Under the pieces are notes generated by a model that worked only from the letters and a program-made list of their open reading frames with translations, was not told the origin of the DNA and made no database searches. The translations under genes and the position numbers were made by a program. DNA of 13,555 bases from positions 1 to 13,555 of the forward strand of contig JBCCZC010000128.1 of the NCBI GenBank assembly GCA_039188505.1. Reading direction: 5' to 3'. Below, one piece after another: positions 1 to 6,748 of the stretch. This DNA comes from JBCCZC01 sp039188505. Lineage in GTDB: Bacteria > Pseudomonadota > Gammaproteobacteria > Xanthomonadales > SZUA-38. The stretch's first letter is position 1; every line of letters begins with the position of its first letter.

Positions 1-415
1 CCGTCATCGCGATGCGCGCGCAGGCCAGCATCGCGATGACGGCCTCCGGCACCATGGGCATGTAGATGATGACCCGGTCCCCACGGCCGACGCCCTGGTC
101 ACGCAGCGCGCCCGCGCAGGCCGCCACCGCCTCCAGCAGCTCGGCGTAGCTGTAGGTCCGCTGGGATTCGGTGACCGGCGAGTCGTGGATGAGCGCCGCC
201 TGCCCACCCCGTCCGGCGACAACGTGCCGGTCCAGCGCGTTGTAGCAGGTATTGAGCTCCCCACCGGCAAACCACCGGTACGATGGCGCCGCCGATGCAT
301 CGAGCACCTGGTCCCAGGGCCGATCCCAGTCGACTCCCTTCGCCGCCTCGCCCCAGAACCCTTCCGGGTCGTCGAGTGATCGTCGATAGATCGCGTCGAG
401 TCCTTGCCCGTTCAT
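1..415 (-). CDS. prpE: Propionyl-CoA/acetyl-CoA synthetase, N-terminal part (runs off left edge)
   Basis: This is the first ~138 residues of an ANL-superfamily acyl-CoA synthetase that makes acyl-CoA from a short-chain acid, ATP and CoA in the cytoplasm. The frame opens with MNGQGLDAIYRRSLDDPEGFW, matching the conserved Y-x-x-S-x-x-DPE-x-FW start of PrpE/Acs proteins. It continues with LNTCYNALDRHV, a TYSYAELL block and GDRVIIYMPMVPEAVIAMLACARI, which fit PrpE better than AcsA. The start at 415 has AGGGG 6 bases upstream. The catalytic AMP-binding and lysine motifs lie outside the window. The last few residues (AMT after ARI) do not match the usual ARIGA; they fall in a 14-base inverted copy of nearby sequence and may be artefactual. 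No prp genes are visible beside it, so propionate versus acetate preference is not settled. Confidence 0.85.
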   Translation of the reverse strand, partial: MNGQGLDAIYRRSLDDPEGFWGEAAKGVDWDRPWDQVLDASAAPSYRWFAGGELNTCYNALDRHVVAGRGGQAALIHDSPVTESQRTYSYAELLEAVAACAGALRDQGVGRGDRVIIYMPMVPEAVIAMLACARIAMT

Positions 416-635
416 CTGCTTCCCCTCGCTTTGGATCGGGACCGTTCTGATTCTCAGGTTACGACCTGGAGGCAGGTCTCTTCTATTCGACCATTTGGGG
501 GGTGAGGTTCCCCTTGATGCATCACCTTGCGTCTCGCCTGATCGCCAACGGGTATGACTGAGGGACTTCGAGATTTACGTTCGAGCGCGAGCGTGCAACG
601 ATCGCGACACCACCGGCTGTGTGGAGTTTCTCGGG
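416..635. other. Divergent intergenic region, no gene
   Basis: About 220 bases separate the leftward synthetase gene from the rightward exported-protein gene. It should hold both promoters. I see no convincing -35/-10 pair, no repeat longer than 5 bp and no credible ORF. Confidence 0.5.
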
Positions 636-686
636 TTGCCTCTGTTGAAATCTGTGTTGTCTTTGGTCCTCTAGCTCGTTTGTCTC

Positions 687-1538
687 ATGGCATCGACACA
701 CGTCGAAGCCTGTCCGCTGGCAATCGACAGCACGGAAAGCCGACCGACTGCCGGGGCTTGGGTGAACCCGGATGAGCCCGGGACAGGATATTTGTTGTTT
801 CCGGAGTGTGGCCGGATGCTCGGCTATTTCTTCGCCTACGACGACGATCGAACACCATCGTGGTGGTTTTTCGCCGGCGATCTCGAAACCAGTGCCGCAG
901 GCAAGATCGAACTCAATGCGCCCTTGTTGCGGTTCGAAGGGGGGAGGTGCCCTGCCTGCGATTTCACCACTCCGGTATCGGTCGAGCAGGGAATGGTTTC
1001 CATAGGGTTCACGGGAGCGGCGCTCGCGGAGGTCGAGGTGAGTCTGCAAGGTCGGGAGGCGTTCTCCGAGCAGATCGTTCCCGCGATTTTCGGTACTCCA
1101 GTATCCCGGTTCGGGGACGAGGTGAGCTACGGCGTCCCGGGCCTGAATGGTGAGTGGATTGCGCTGGTCATGTCAGCCGATGAAGACGGCCGTGTTTTCA
1201 GAGTGGACTCATCCGAACTGGTTTCAATTCGATCCGAGGGACCGATTCTCACCGCGCCCGGCGCCTATGATCTGAGCGCCCTTGTGACCACCGCAGGCGA
1301 TTCTCCGTCTCCGGAGGTCCGCGGGCTCATCCAGTGCAGCGTCGCAGTCGAGAACATCAGCGCTACCGTAGAGTCGGTTCGGTGTGGGCTCAGCTACAAC
1401 CTCGATCTCGGTCCTACCCAGTTCGGGCTCTTTCTCTCCAATCTGCGAGTGGAGCAATTCCAGAGCGAATCCACCACTAGAATGGATCCCACCGCACGAA
1501 CCGTTTTCATGCGGTTCGTGCGATTGAACTCGAACTAG
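687..1538 (+). CDS. Predicted exported protein of unknown function, signal peptide apparently interrupted
   Basis: From the ATG at 687 this encodes 283 residues with no clear export signal. I do not recognise a characterised function. Residues 22-65 (TAGAWVNPDEPGTGYLLF, then GYFFAYDDDRTPSWWFFAGD) resemble the aromatic/glycine repeat unit of secreted gammaproteobacterial proteins with a GxWyNP-sGqGf start and a W-rich second strand. Cysteines at 9, 41, 88, 91, 217 and 233 suit a disulfide-bonded extracytoplasmic protein. Upstream in the same frame, from TTG at 636 (GGAG 9 bases before it), the reading is MPLLKSVLSLVL, a TAG stop at 672-674, then LVCLMASTHVEA joining the ORF. That is a textbook signal peptide with one amber codon in its hydrophobic core. 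The gene is therefore either a recent pseudogene, a readthrough case, a sequencing error, or produces an unexported protein from 687. ATG 687 itself has no good ribosome binding site. Confidence 0.65.
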   Translation: MASTHVEACPLAIDSTESRPTAGAWVNPDEPGTGYLLFPECGRMLGYFFAYDDDRTPSWWFFAGDLETSAAGKIELNAPLLRFEGGRCPACDFTTPVSVEQGMVSIGFTGAALAEVEVSLQGREAFSEQIVPAIFGTPVSRFGDEVSYGVPGLNGEWIALVMSADEDGRVFRVDSSELVSIRSEGPILTAPGAYDLSALVTTAGDSPSPEVRGLIQCSVAVENISATVESVRCGLSYNLDLGPTQFGLFLSNLRVEQFQSESTTRMDPTARTVFMRFVRLNSN

Positions 1539-1699
1539 GACTCGATTCGCGCGACCTGTTGGTGAATGCCGGAGGAACGGGGTCAGTGTGACGGTTCGCG
1601 CCCGAAGCAGCCGCCATTGCTCTGGGCGACCAACGGACGGTCTTTCATGCCGAATCCGAGACAAACACCGTGCCCCTGCAACCCCAACGCCAGGAAAGC

Positions 1700-1738
1700 G
1701 GGAGTTCGTCTCGTTGCAGGTTGCGAACGGGAACTCCC
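1700..1738. repeat. Stem-loop, 8-bp perfect inverted repeat
   Basis: GGGAGTTC at 1700-1707 is the reverse complement of GAACTCCC at 1731-1738. The 23-base loop has an inner CGTT/AACG pairing (1712-1715 with 1726-1729). Confidence 0.5.
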
Positions 1739-1813
1739 CTGGGTGTTTCCCCTGAGGTCGCAGGAGACGTGCCTCCCGGGCTCTGACAGATGTTGACCGA
1801 CTTGTCTTCGTCG

Positions 1814-1835
1814 CGCCGAGCACGGAGGCTCGGCG
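1814..1835. repeat. Stem-loop, 7-bp perfect inverted repeat
   Basis: CGCCGAG at 1814-1820 pairs with CTCGGCG at 1829-1835 across an 8-base loop. No T-tract follows on either strand. Confidence 0.45.
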
Positions 1836-1948
1836 GCGGGAACAAGCGCGTGATTGTCTGAGCGACCGACCCGGTCGCGAGTTTCACGCGCGCCCGCCGC
1901 CCAGCCGGAGCGCGCAGGCACTCAGGCGACGAGACCAGCGCTGGGGTT

Positions 1949-1982
1949 GTCAGGGGGCGAGCGCGATTGAGCGCCCCCTGAC
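1949..1982. repeat. Long stem-loop, 11-bp perfect inverted repeat
   Basis: GTCAGGGGGCG at 1949-1959 and CGCCCCCTGAC at 1972-1982 are exact reverse complements around a 12-base loop. It directly follows the palindrome at 1935-1944 and is the strongest stem in the gene-free region. No U-tract adjoins it, so it is more like a REP-type element than an intrinsic terminator. Confidence 0.6.
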
Positions 1983-1989
1983 TCGCCGC

Positions 1990-2039
1990 GCGGGGACGAA
2001 ACCCCGCAACCAACAAGCAACACCGCCCCGGCAGGGGCG
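1990..2039. repeat. Two tandem GC hairpins
   Basis: GCGGGG (1990-1995) pairs with CCCCGC (2002-2007) over a 6-base loop. CGCCCC (2024-2029) pairs with GGGGCG (2034-2039) over the tetraloop GGCA. Both lie between the 11-bp stem-loop and the A9 run. Confidence 0.5.
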
Positions 2040-2049
2040 CCAACACCCC

Positions 2050-2097
2050 AAAAAAAAAGCGAAAAGCGAAAAGCGAGGCGACGCGACAAGACGCGTC
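2050..2097 (-). terminator. Candidate terminator of the LytTR-ABC transporter unit
   Basis: Read on the minus strand just past the permease stop codon, GACGCG (2097-2092) pairs with CGCGTC (2085-2080) over a 6-base loop, followed by a T-rich stretch ending in nine T (2058-2050). The T-tract begins several bases after the stem, so the fit to an intrinsic terminator is imperfect, but position and strand are right. Confidence 0.4.
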
Positions 2098-2109
2098 AAT
2101 CACCCCCAC

Positions 2110-4533
2110 CTACTCATAGGCCACGGCCTCGCGAACCACCTGCCGATTGATGGCGCGAACCGGGCCGGCAGCGGCCAGCAGCGAGAGCACGACCACGACG
2201 GCCAGCGAAAGGATGATCCCGAGCAAACTGGTAGCGTAGTCGAAGGGGTATTCGACCACACCCGTGCCGAACCAGTCGTTCAGGCGGCGGCTGACCGGTG
2301 TGGCAAGGAGGACGGCGACGAGCCATGCGCAGAGGCCGACGAAGACCGCTTCGGCGCCGACGATCCGGTAGACCGCGCCGGGGCGAGCGCCGATGGCGCG
2401 CAGCACACCCAGCTCGCGGGTCCGCTCGACCACGCTGGCGCTGATCCCGGTGGCGAGGCCCAGGGCGCTCACGAGCAACATCAGGAAGGCGACGACGCCC
2501 AGCATGACCTCGATGACCAGCAGGTGGTTGCGGATGATCCGCGTGGCCATCTGGCTCATCATCACGCCCGAGACACCGATCCCGGCGAGCTCGAAGTGGG
2601 ACTCGAGCAGGCCCTGCATCTCGAAGAGGCCCAGCTCGGCTTCTGGCTTGCGGGTCACGTAGAGCATCCGACCGGCCACGCCGTCGGCGCCGGTGATCTC
2701 GCGGAAACCCTCGGCGTCCATGTAGAGCGCCGCGGCGCCGAACAGCTTGAGGAAGCCGCGCAGCTCGAAGGTGACCTGCTGGCCTGCGACCTCGGCCTCG
2801 AAGCGGTCGCCCACGGCCAGGCCCGGGTAGTGGCTCGTGAAGCGATGGCTGGCGACGACGCCGACCGTGTCCCCGGCACCCGGCCAGGTGCCAGCGGTCA
2901 GCTTCGGGACGAATGCGCGCGTGTCCGCCGGCACGGCGACGAGCCCGAAGCGTGCGCTGCCGTGCACCGGGGTCTCGAGGAGTTCCGCGGCGCCGGCGTC
3001 CCAGAGTTCCACGGGCTCCGCCCAGGGAAAACCCTCGATCCAGGCCAGCTCGGCCGGCGTCATGCGCTCGGCCAGGCGGACGGTCAGGTCGTGGTTCCAG
3101 CGCTCGTCCTCGACCTCCGCGGTGTTCAACAGGGAGGCGCGCAGGTTCATGGCGAACAGAAACACGACCGTGCCGACGGCGAGGGTCAGCGCGCTCAGCA
3201 CGAAGCGCCGCGGTACCCGGAACGCATTCCGCACGCCGAGCCGGAGGGTCAGCGGCAGCGACGCCGTGAGCCGGGCGATGGCCGAGTGATCCATCGGCGG
3301 CGCGGCGCCGTGATTGTCGAGGGCGGCCCGGACGGGCACGGAGCACCAGCGCCGGACCGGCACGAAGGCGGCCACGACCGGAAACAGGGCGCCAAGCCCG
3401 ACGAGGATCGCGTAGAAGCCGATCGGCAGCGTCGTGGTCAGGACCTCGAAGTTCAGCATCATCGACATGCCCCAGGCGAGGCCGTACCCGGACCGCACGA
3501 CCAGCGGCAATACCAGCAGCGAGGCGACGAGTCCCAGGAGCAGCATGCCGCCGAGATAGAGCGCCATGACCTGCGCAACGGACCCGCCGATGGCCTTCAG
3601 CGTCCCGATTTCGCGGATCTGGTTCGTGAGCATGACGGTGACGAGATTGGTGATGAGCACGGCGCTCAGCAGGAAACCGAGCGTGCCCATGCCGAGCAGC
3701 AGGGTCAGGATCGTGTTCATCTGGAACTGGTGCGGATGCTCGTCGGGCGCGGGGAGGATGAAGTCGAAGGCCTCTCCGCCACCGTCAGCGATCACCGCCG
3801 CGACCGCGTCGCGCAGGGCGAGGCGAGACTCGAAACCATCGTCTCGCGCGCGGACGATCAGGCGGTCGCCGAAGCCCCCGGGCAGCCAGCCGCTGGCGGT
3901 CGCCCGGTCCACGTAGCCGTAGACCATCATCTCCATGCGCGACGGCGCCTGGCCGGGGTCGAAGACGGTGCCTGCGAGCGGCGCGATAACCGTCGAACCG
4001 TCCGGCAGGCTGAGCTGCAGGTCGTCGCCCCGGGCAGCGGGCTCGCCTTGCGGGGCACCGTGCCCGCCCGGCGCAGCGCTGGGCACGTTGCCGCCCATGA
4101 TGCGGATCAGCGGTCGGCCGTCGCGCTCGATCAGAACGGACCCCGGTGGCGGCGGGTAGGTCCCGTAGTCCGGAAAGACCTTCGCCACATCGAGCGCCGC
4201 GAAATCGTCGACCACGAAGAGGATCAGCGGGAGATGGCGCTCCGCGCCGATAGCCAACCGGGCGCCGAGGATCGGCCGGTTCTCGGCTGCAACGACGCCA
4301 TCGAGCGCCTTGATACGCTCGAGCATCCCGTTGTCGAGGCCCCGCATCGGCACGACCAGGTGCGGCGGCACGGTGCGGGTGAAATTGGTCGTCAGATCGT
4401 CGCCCAGGACCCGCTGGGCCACGATCACGCTGCCGATGCCCCAGAGCCCGATCGCCAGGCCGAGAAGCGTGATGGCCACCCGCGCCTTCCGCAGCGTCAG
4501 GTCCCGCCAGATCTTCTTCCAACGGACATCCAC
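2110..4533 (-). CDS. ABC transporter permease with two FtsX domains (MacB/LolE-like superfamily)
   Basis: An 807-residue inner-membrane permease working with the adjacent ATPase. The first TM is at about 18-38 (VAITLLGLAIGLWGIGSVIV), followed by a large extracytoplasmic MacB-core-like domain. A three-TM FtsX block spans ~272-395 and contains NQIREIGTLKAIGG, the coupling motif. A second half starts at ~431 with another TM (FVLSALTLAVGTVVFLFA), a second extracytoplasmic domain, and a C-terminal FtsX block from ~669 containing ERTRELGVLRAIGARPG. Ten-TM, two-FtsX permeases of this kind move lipids, lipoproteins, peptides or drugs, or act as mechanotransmission pumps; the substrate cannot be read here. 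I choose GTG 4533 because GGAGG lies 6 bases upstream and the ATPase stop ends one base before it. The frame is open further upstream only because it overlaps the ATPase gene. Confidence 0.88.
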   Translation of the reverse strand: MDVRWKKIWRDLTLRKARVAITLLGLAIGLWGIGSVIVAQRVLGDDLTTNFTRTVPPHLVVPMRGLDNGMLERIKALDGVVAAENRPILGARLAIGAERHLPLILFVVDDFAALDVAKVFPDYGTYPPPPGSVLIERDGRPLIRIMGGNVPSAAPGGHGAPQGEPAARGDDLQLSLPDGSTVIAPLAGTVFDPGQAPSRMEMMVYGYVDRATASGWLPGGFGDRLIVRARDDGFESRLALRDAVAAVIADGGGEAFDFILPAPDEHPHQFQMNTILTLLLGMGTLGFLLSAVLITNLVTVMLTNQIREIGTLKAIGGSVAQVMALYLGGMLLLGLVASLLVLPLVVRSGYGLAWGMSMMLNFEVLTTTLPIGFYAILVGLGALFPVVAAFVPVRRWCSVPVRAALDNHGAAPPMDHSAIARLTASLPLTLRLGVRNAFRVPRRFVLSALTLAVGTVVFLFAMNLRASLLNTAEVEDERWNHDLTVRLAERMTPAELAWIEGFPWAEPVELWDAGAAELLETPVHGSARFGLVAVPADTRAFVPKLTAGTWPGAGDTVGVVASHRFTSHYPGLAVGDRFEAEVAGQQVTFELRGFLKLFGAAALYMDAEGFREITGADGVAGRMLYVTRKPEAELGLFEMQGLLESHFELAGIGVSGVMMSQMATRIIRNHLLVIEVMLGVVAFLMLLVSALGLATGISASVVERTRELGVLRAIGARPGAVYRIVGAEAVFVGLCAWLVAVLLATPVSRRLNDWFGTGVVEYPFDYATSLLGIILSLAVVVVLSLLAAAGPVRAINRQVVREAVAYE

Positions 4534-4534
4534 G

Positions 4535-5245
4535 TCAGGCCTCCACGAGCGCAGTATCGTCTCGCGCCGAATCCGAGCGAACGCTGCCCTCCTCAAGTTG
4601 GAGCACCCGATCGAAGCGGTCGAGCCGCGAGCGGTCATGGGTCGCCACGAGGACGGTTCGGCCCTCGCTGGCGCAGTCCGAGAAGAGCCCGTCAACCACG
4701 GCGCCGTTGGCTCCGTCGAGGTTCCCCGTCGGCTCGTCGGCGACGATGACGGCGGGGTCGTTCGCGAGCGCGCGGGCGATGGCGACGCGCTGCTGCTCAC
4801 CCCCGGAAAGGGCTGCCGGGAGCTTGCCGCGGTGGCGCTCGACGTCGAAGCGGGCGAGAAGCTCCCGGCTGCGCCGATCCCGGTCTCGGCGCGGGATCCG
4901 GCCCACGAGGTCCATGGCCAGGCGGAGGTTCTCCGCGACGGTCAACGTCGCGATGAGCTGGAAGAACTGGAAGACCACGCCGATGCGCTCGCCCCGGAAG
5001 GCGGCGAGTTCGGACTCGCCCATCGCGGTGATGTCCCGGCCCTCGACGGCGACGCGACCGCCGCTGGCCCGATCGATGCCCGAGACCAAGTTCAGCAGGG
5101 TCGACTTGCCGCTGCCCGAAGGGCCGAGGATGCCGACACACTGGCCGGCGTCGAAGCGGAGGTCGACCGGACACAGCGCCTCGAAGCGGCCGGCGGCGGT
5201 CTCGTAGCTGCGGCAGGCGCCGGCGAGCTCGACGGATGCGGACAT
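4535..5245 (-). CDS. ABC transporter ATP-binding protein, MacB/LolD type
   Basis: A 236-residue ATPase that powers the permease encoded next to it. All nucleotide-binding motifs are intact: Walker A GPSGSGKST at 41-49, Q-loop Q93, signature LSGGEQQRVAIARAL at 146-160, Walker B VIVADE at 166-171 with catalytic E171, D-loop at 174-177 and H-loop H203 in ATHD. The LSGGEQQRVAIARAL and ADEPTGNLD wording is typical of the LolD/MacB/YknY family. The start at 5245 has AGGAG 7 bases upstream. Its stop codon is separated from the permease GTG by a single base, so the two are translationally coupled. A phased repeat operator candidate lies 85-114 bases upstream. Confidence 0.93.
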   Translation of the reverse strand: MSASVELAGACRSYETAAGRFEALCPVDLRFDAGQCVGILGPSGSGKSTLLNLVSGIDRASGGRVAVEGRDITAMGESELAAFRGERIGVVFQFFQLIATLTVAENLRLAMDLVGRIPRRDRDRRSRELLARFDVERHRGKLPAALSGGEQQRVAIARALANDPAVIVADEPTGNLDGANGAVVDGLFSDCASEGRTVLVATHDRSRLDRFDRVLQLEEGSVRSDSARDDTALVEA

Positions 5246-5392
5246 GGATCACTCCTGCGTGGATTGGCGAACATGTCAGCGCGAGCGGCGGCGGCGCGGC
5301 AAGCGGAAATCGACGGGGCGCCCGGCTTTTCGACGAATGCCATCCGTCGACGACGAATGACACGTCCGGATCGGGGCGCACACGGTCCGGCG
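5246..5392 (-). promoter_or_regulatory. Regulatory gap between LytTR gene and ABC ATPase gene
   Basis: This 147-base gap is the only substantial space inside the four-gene leftward unit, so it probably holds a separate promoter for the transporter genes. It contains the repeat cluster at 5330-5359 and the ATPase ribosome binding site (AGGAG at 5253-5257). I could not identify a convincing -35/-10 pair between them. Confidence 0.45.
5330..5359. promoter_or_regulatory. Candidate LytTR operator: three phased CGACGAATG half-sites
   Basis: CGACGAATG occurs exactly at 5331-5339 and again at 5351-5359, 20 bases apart. Between them at 5341-5349 lies CATCCGTCG, the same word inverted with one mismatch. 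Sites therefore repeat every 10 bp, one helical turn, and 5330-5350 forms a near-perfect 21-bp palindrome (9 of 10 pairs). LytTR domains are known to bind pairs of ~9-bp direct repeats about two helical turns apart, which this matches in geometry. The site sits between the LytTR gene and the transporter genes, so the encoded regulator is the obvious candidate ligand. Confidence 0.55.
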
Positions 5393-6157
5393 TCAGGGCA
5401 TCCGGCGGGCAAGCTCGTCGACGACGGCCCGGTAGGAGCGGCTCGAGCTCACCGTGCGGCCGCTCGCCAGAGCGATCTCGAAACTGCCGCTGCCGCGGGG
5501 TGTCACGCCGACGACGTGCTCGGCGTTGACGATGGTGGAGCGATGGATGCGCTGGAAGCGATCCGGGTCGAGCAGGGTCAGGAGCGAGGTGATCGTCGCC
5601 TTGCGCAGGAAGCTGCGGTCGGCGAGGTGAACGTGCACGTAGTCGCCGCTCGCCGCGAGGCACTCGATGGCGTCGACATCGACGGCACGGGTCTCACCCC
5701 GGTCGTCGACATCGAGCTGGGCGAGGTGCCCGGCCCCGGGCGGTGGCGCCCGACGCCCCAGCAGCGGCCGGCCGTCGAGCTCGAAATAGAGCACCGACCA
5801 GAAGAGATAGGTGGCGCCGAAGCCGACGATCCCGGTGGTCATCTTCCGCAGGTGGTCCTGCATCAGGTCGATGCCGAGGAGGAGGTAGGTAATCGGGTTG
5901 AGGATCATCGCGGTGATCAGCGCGGACACGGCGCTGAGGCCGACGACCCAGGGCGCCGGCCAGCGGAGCGCCTCGAAGCGCTCGTGCTGGAAGACGAGGG
6001 TCATGACCGCCGACAGCGCCACGCCAAGCACCGGGAAGTAGAGCAGGCGCATCAGCACGCGATTCCAGTGGTCCACGGTCACGGCCTGGACGACATAGAG
6101 CAGGCCAACGACGAGCCAGAACAGCAGCGTGAACTTCCAGTAGTGCGGCGTGCGCAT
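5393..6157 (-). CDS. Membrane-anchored LytTR-family DNA-binding regulator
   Basis: A 254-residue protein with four predicted TM segments (about 8-27, 36-56, 67-92 and 106-126), a short proline/glycine linker (~135-145) and a C-terminal LytTR domain (~150-252). LytTR hallmarks are DAIECLAASGDYVHVHL, FLRKATITSLLTLL and FQRIHRSTIVNAEHV. It has no receiver domain, so it is not a classical response regulator; the membrane part presumably senses the signal or tethers the DNA-binding domain. The start at 6157 follows the upstream gene's stop after 6 bases, with AAGGG as binding site overlapping that junction. Downstream lie the ABC ATPase and permease in the same direction, with repeats in the gap. 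By analogy with LytTR regulatory systems it probably controls the transporter genes; this link is inference. Confidence 0.88.
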   Translation of the reverse strand: MRTPHYWKFTLLFWLVVGLLYVVQAVTVDHWNRVLMRLLYFPVLGVALSAVMTLVFQHERFEALRWPAPWVVGLSAVSALITAMILNPITYLLLGIDLMQDHLRKMTTGIVGFGATYLFWSVLYFELDGRPLLGRRAPPPGAGHLAQLDVDDRGETRAVDVDAIECLAASGDYVHVHLADRSFLRKATITSLLTLLDPDRFQRIHRSTIVNAEHVVGVTPRGSGSFEIALASGRTVSSSRSYRAVVDELARRMP

Positions 6158-6163
6158 CGCCCT

Positions 6164-6619
6164 TCAGCGCCGTACCGAGCTCTCGTAGCGGTCGATCCAG
6201 TCCTGCGGGGTCATCTTCGCGGCCAGTTCGCCGACCAGCTCGAACGGGATCCGGTCCATGCGCTTGAAGCGGATACAGCTCTTGCCCATGTCGAGCTTGG
6301 TGGGCACGACCTGGGCGTATTCGGCCTGGAACCAGGCGAGCAGTTCATCGTCCGCGTAGATTCCCATGTGATACAGCGCGACGAAGTTCTTCTGCGACGC
6401 GATGTTGAGAAACGGCAGCGGCAGCTTCGGGTCGCAGTGGTAGCCGTCCGGATAGAGCGCATGCGGTACGACCCAGGCGGGCATACCGTAGCCCATGGTC
6501 TCCTCGAAGCCCGCGGGCAGGTTGGCGTTGATGACATCGCGCAGCCGTTCCATCGGCGCGTGGCGCTCCGGCGGCAGTTCGGCGATGTAGGCGTCGACCG
6601 ATTCGACCTTGGACTGCAT
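6164..6619 (-). CDS. DUF1801 (YdhG-like) domain protein
   Basis: A 151-residue soluble protein matching the DUF1801/YdhG family along its length. Landmarks are the N-terminal SVDAYIAELPPERHAPMERLRDVI helix region, EETMGYGMPAW at about 39-49, FLNIASQKNFVALYHMGIY in the middle, and DMGKSCIRFKRMDRIPFELVGELA near the C-terminus. Members are small frataxin-like-fold proteins; the Bacillus YdhG/Fra member has been described as an iron chaperone, but most are uncharacterised and I do not infer that role here. The start at 6619 is supported by GGAGAGAG just upstream. It is the first gene of the leftward unit and lies only 6 bases ahead of the LytTR gene, so they are probably co-transcribed; why is unclear. 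Confidence 0.85.
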   Translation of the reverse strand: MQSKVESVDAYIAELPPERHAPMERLRDVINANLPAGFEETMGYGMPAWVVPHALYPDGYHCDPKLPLPFLNIASQKNFVALYHMGIYADDELLAWFQAEYAQVVPTKLDMGKSCIRFKRMDRIPFELVGELAAKMTPQDWIDRYESSVRR

Positions 6620-6639
6620 GGACTCTCTCCGTTTTCCCC

Positions 6640-6660
6640 CGGGACATTCTAGCGGTCCCG
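6640..6660. promoter_or_regulatory. Short inverted repeat upstream of the DUF1801 gene
   Basis: CGGGAC at 6640-6645 pairs with GTCCCG at 6655-6660 across 9 bases, about 20 bases ahead of the DUF1801 start and in the divergent gap with the small membrane protein gene. It could be an operator or leader hairpin. At 6 bp it could also be chance in GC-rich DNA. Confidence 0.25.
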
Positions 6661-6748
6661 TTCGCGATCGGCTCGCCCGTCATCCCGCTCCATGCTCTCT
6701 CCACATTGCGCGCCTAACTTCGATCGCAACGCTTGCAGGAGAACACCC

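Larger units (their letters stand above)
1539..2109. other. Gene-free intergenic region rich in inverted repeats
   Basis: No open frame here looks coding. Instead the stretch contains a series of stem-loops at 1700-1738, 1814-1835, 1949-1982, 1990-2007, 2024-2039 and 2080-2097, a 10-bp palindrome CCAGCGCTGG at 1935-1944, a run of nine A at 2050-2058 and short gcgaaaa direct repeats at 2057-2075. It separates the end of the exported-protein gene from the convergent end of the permease gene, so part of it must serve termination. The density exceeds what terminators need and suggests repetitive extragenic (REP-like) or decayed mobile sequence. Confidence 0.55.

Noticed and set aside
522..1049. 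Minus-strand open frame of about 175 codons
   Set aside because: It is a shadow of the exported-protein gene and its upstream region; the plus-strand frame has the conserved aromatic/glycine pattern and a signal peptide-like lead.
2057..2075. CRISPR or tandem repeat array (gcgaaaa units)
   Set aside because: Only two to three 7-base units with no spacers; too short for a CRISPR and best seen as simple sequence next to the A9 run.
1645..2109. Minus-strand open frame over the repeat region (about 154 codons)
   Set aside because: It starts right after the permease stop codon and reads through four hairpins and the T9 run. Composition is not protein-like and there is no ribosome binding site.
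2524..4749. Very long plus-strand open frame (about 741 codons)
   Set aside because: It is antisense to the permease and ATPase genes, is composed of low-complexity Arg/Glu/Asp/His/Gln-rich sequence and has no recognisable domain; long antisense frames are expected in GC-rich DNA.
4310..6652. Plus-strand open frame of about 780 codons
   Set aside because: It lies opposite the ATPase, LytTR and DUF1801 genes, all of which have clear motifs and ribosome binding sites. Its translation is charge-rich shadow sequence.
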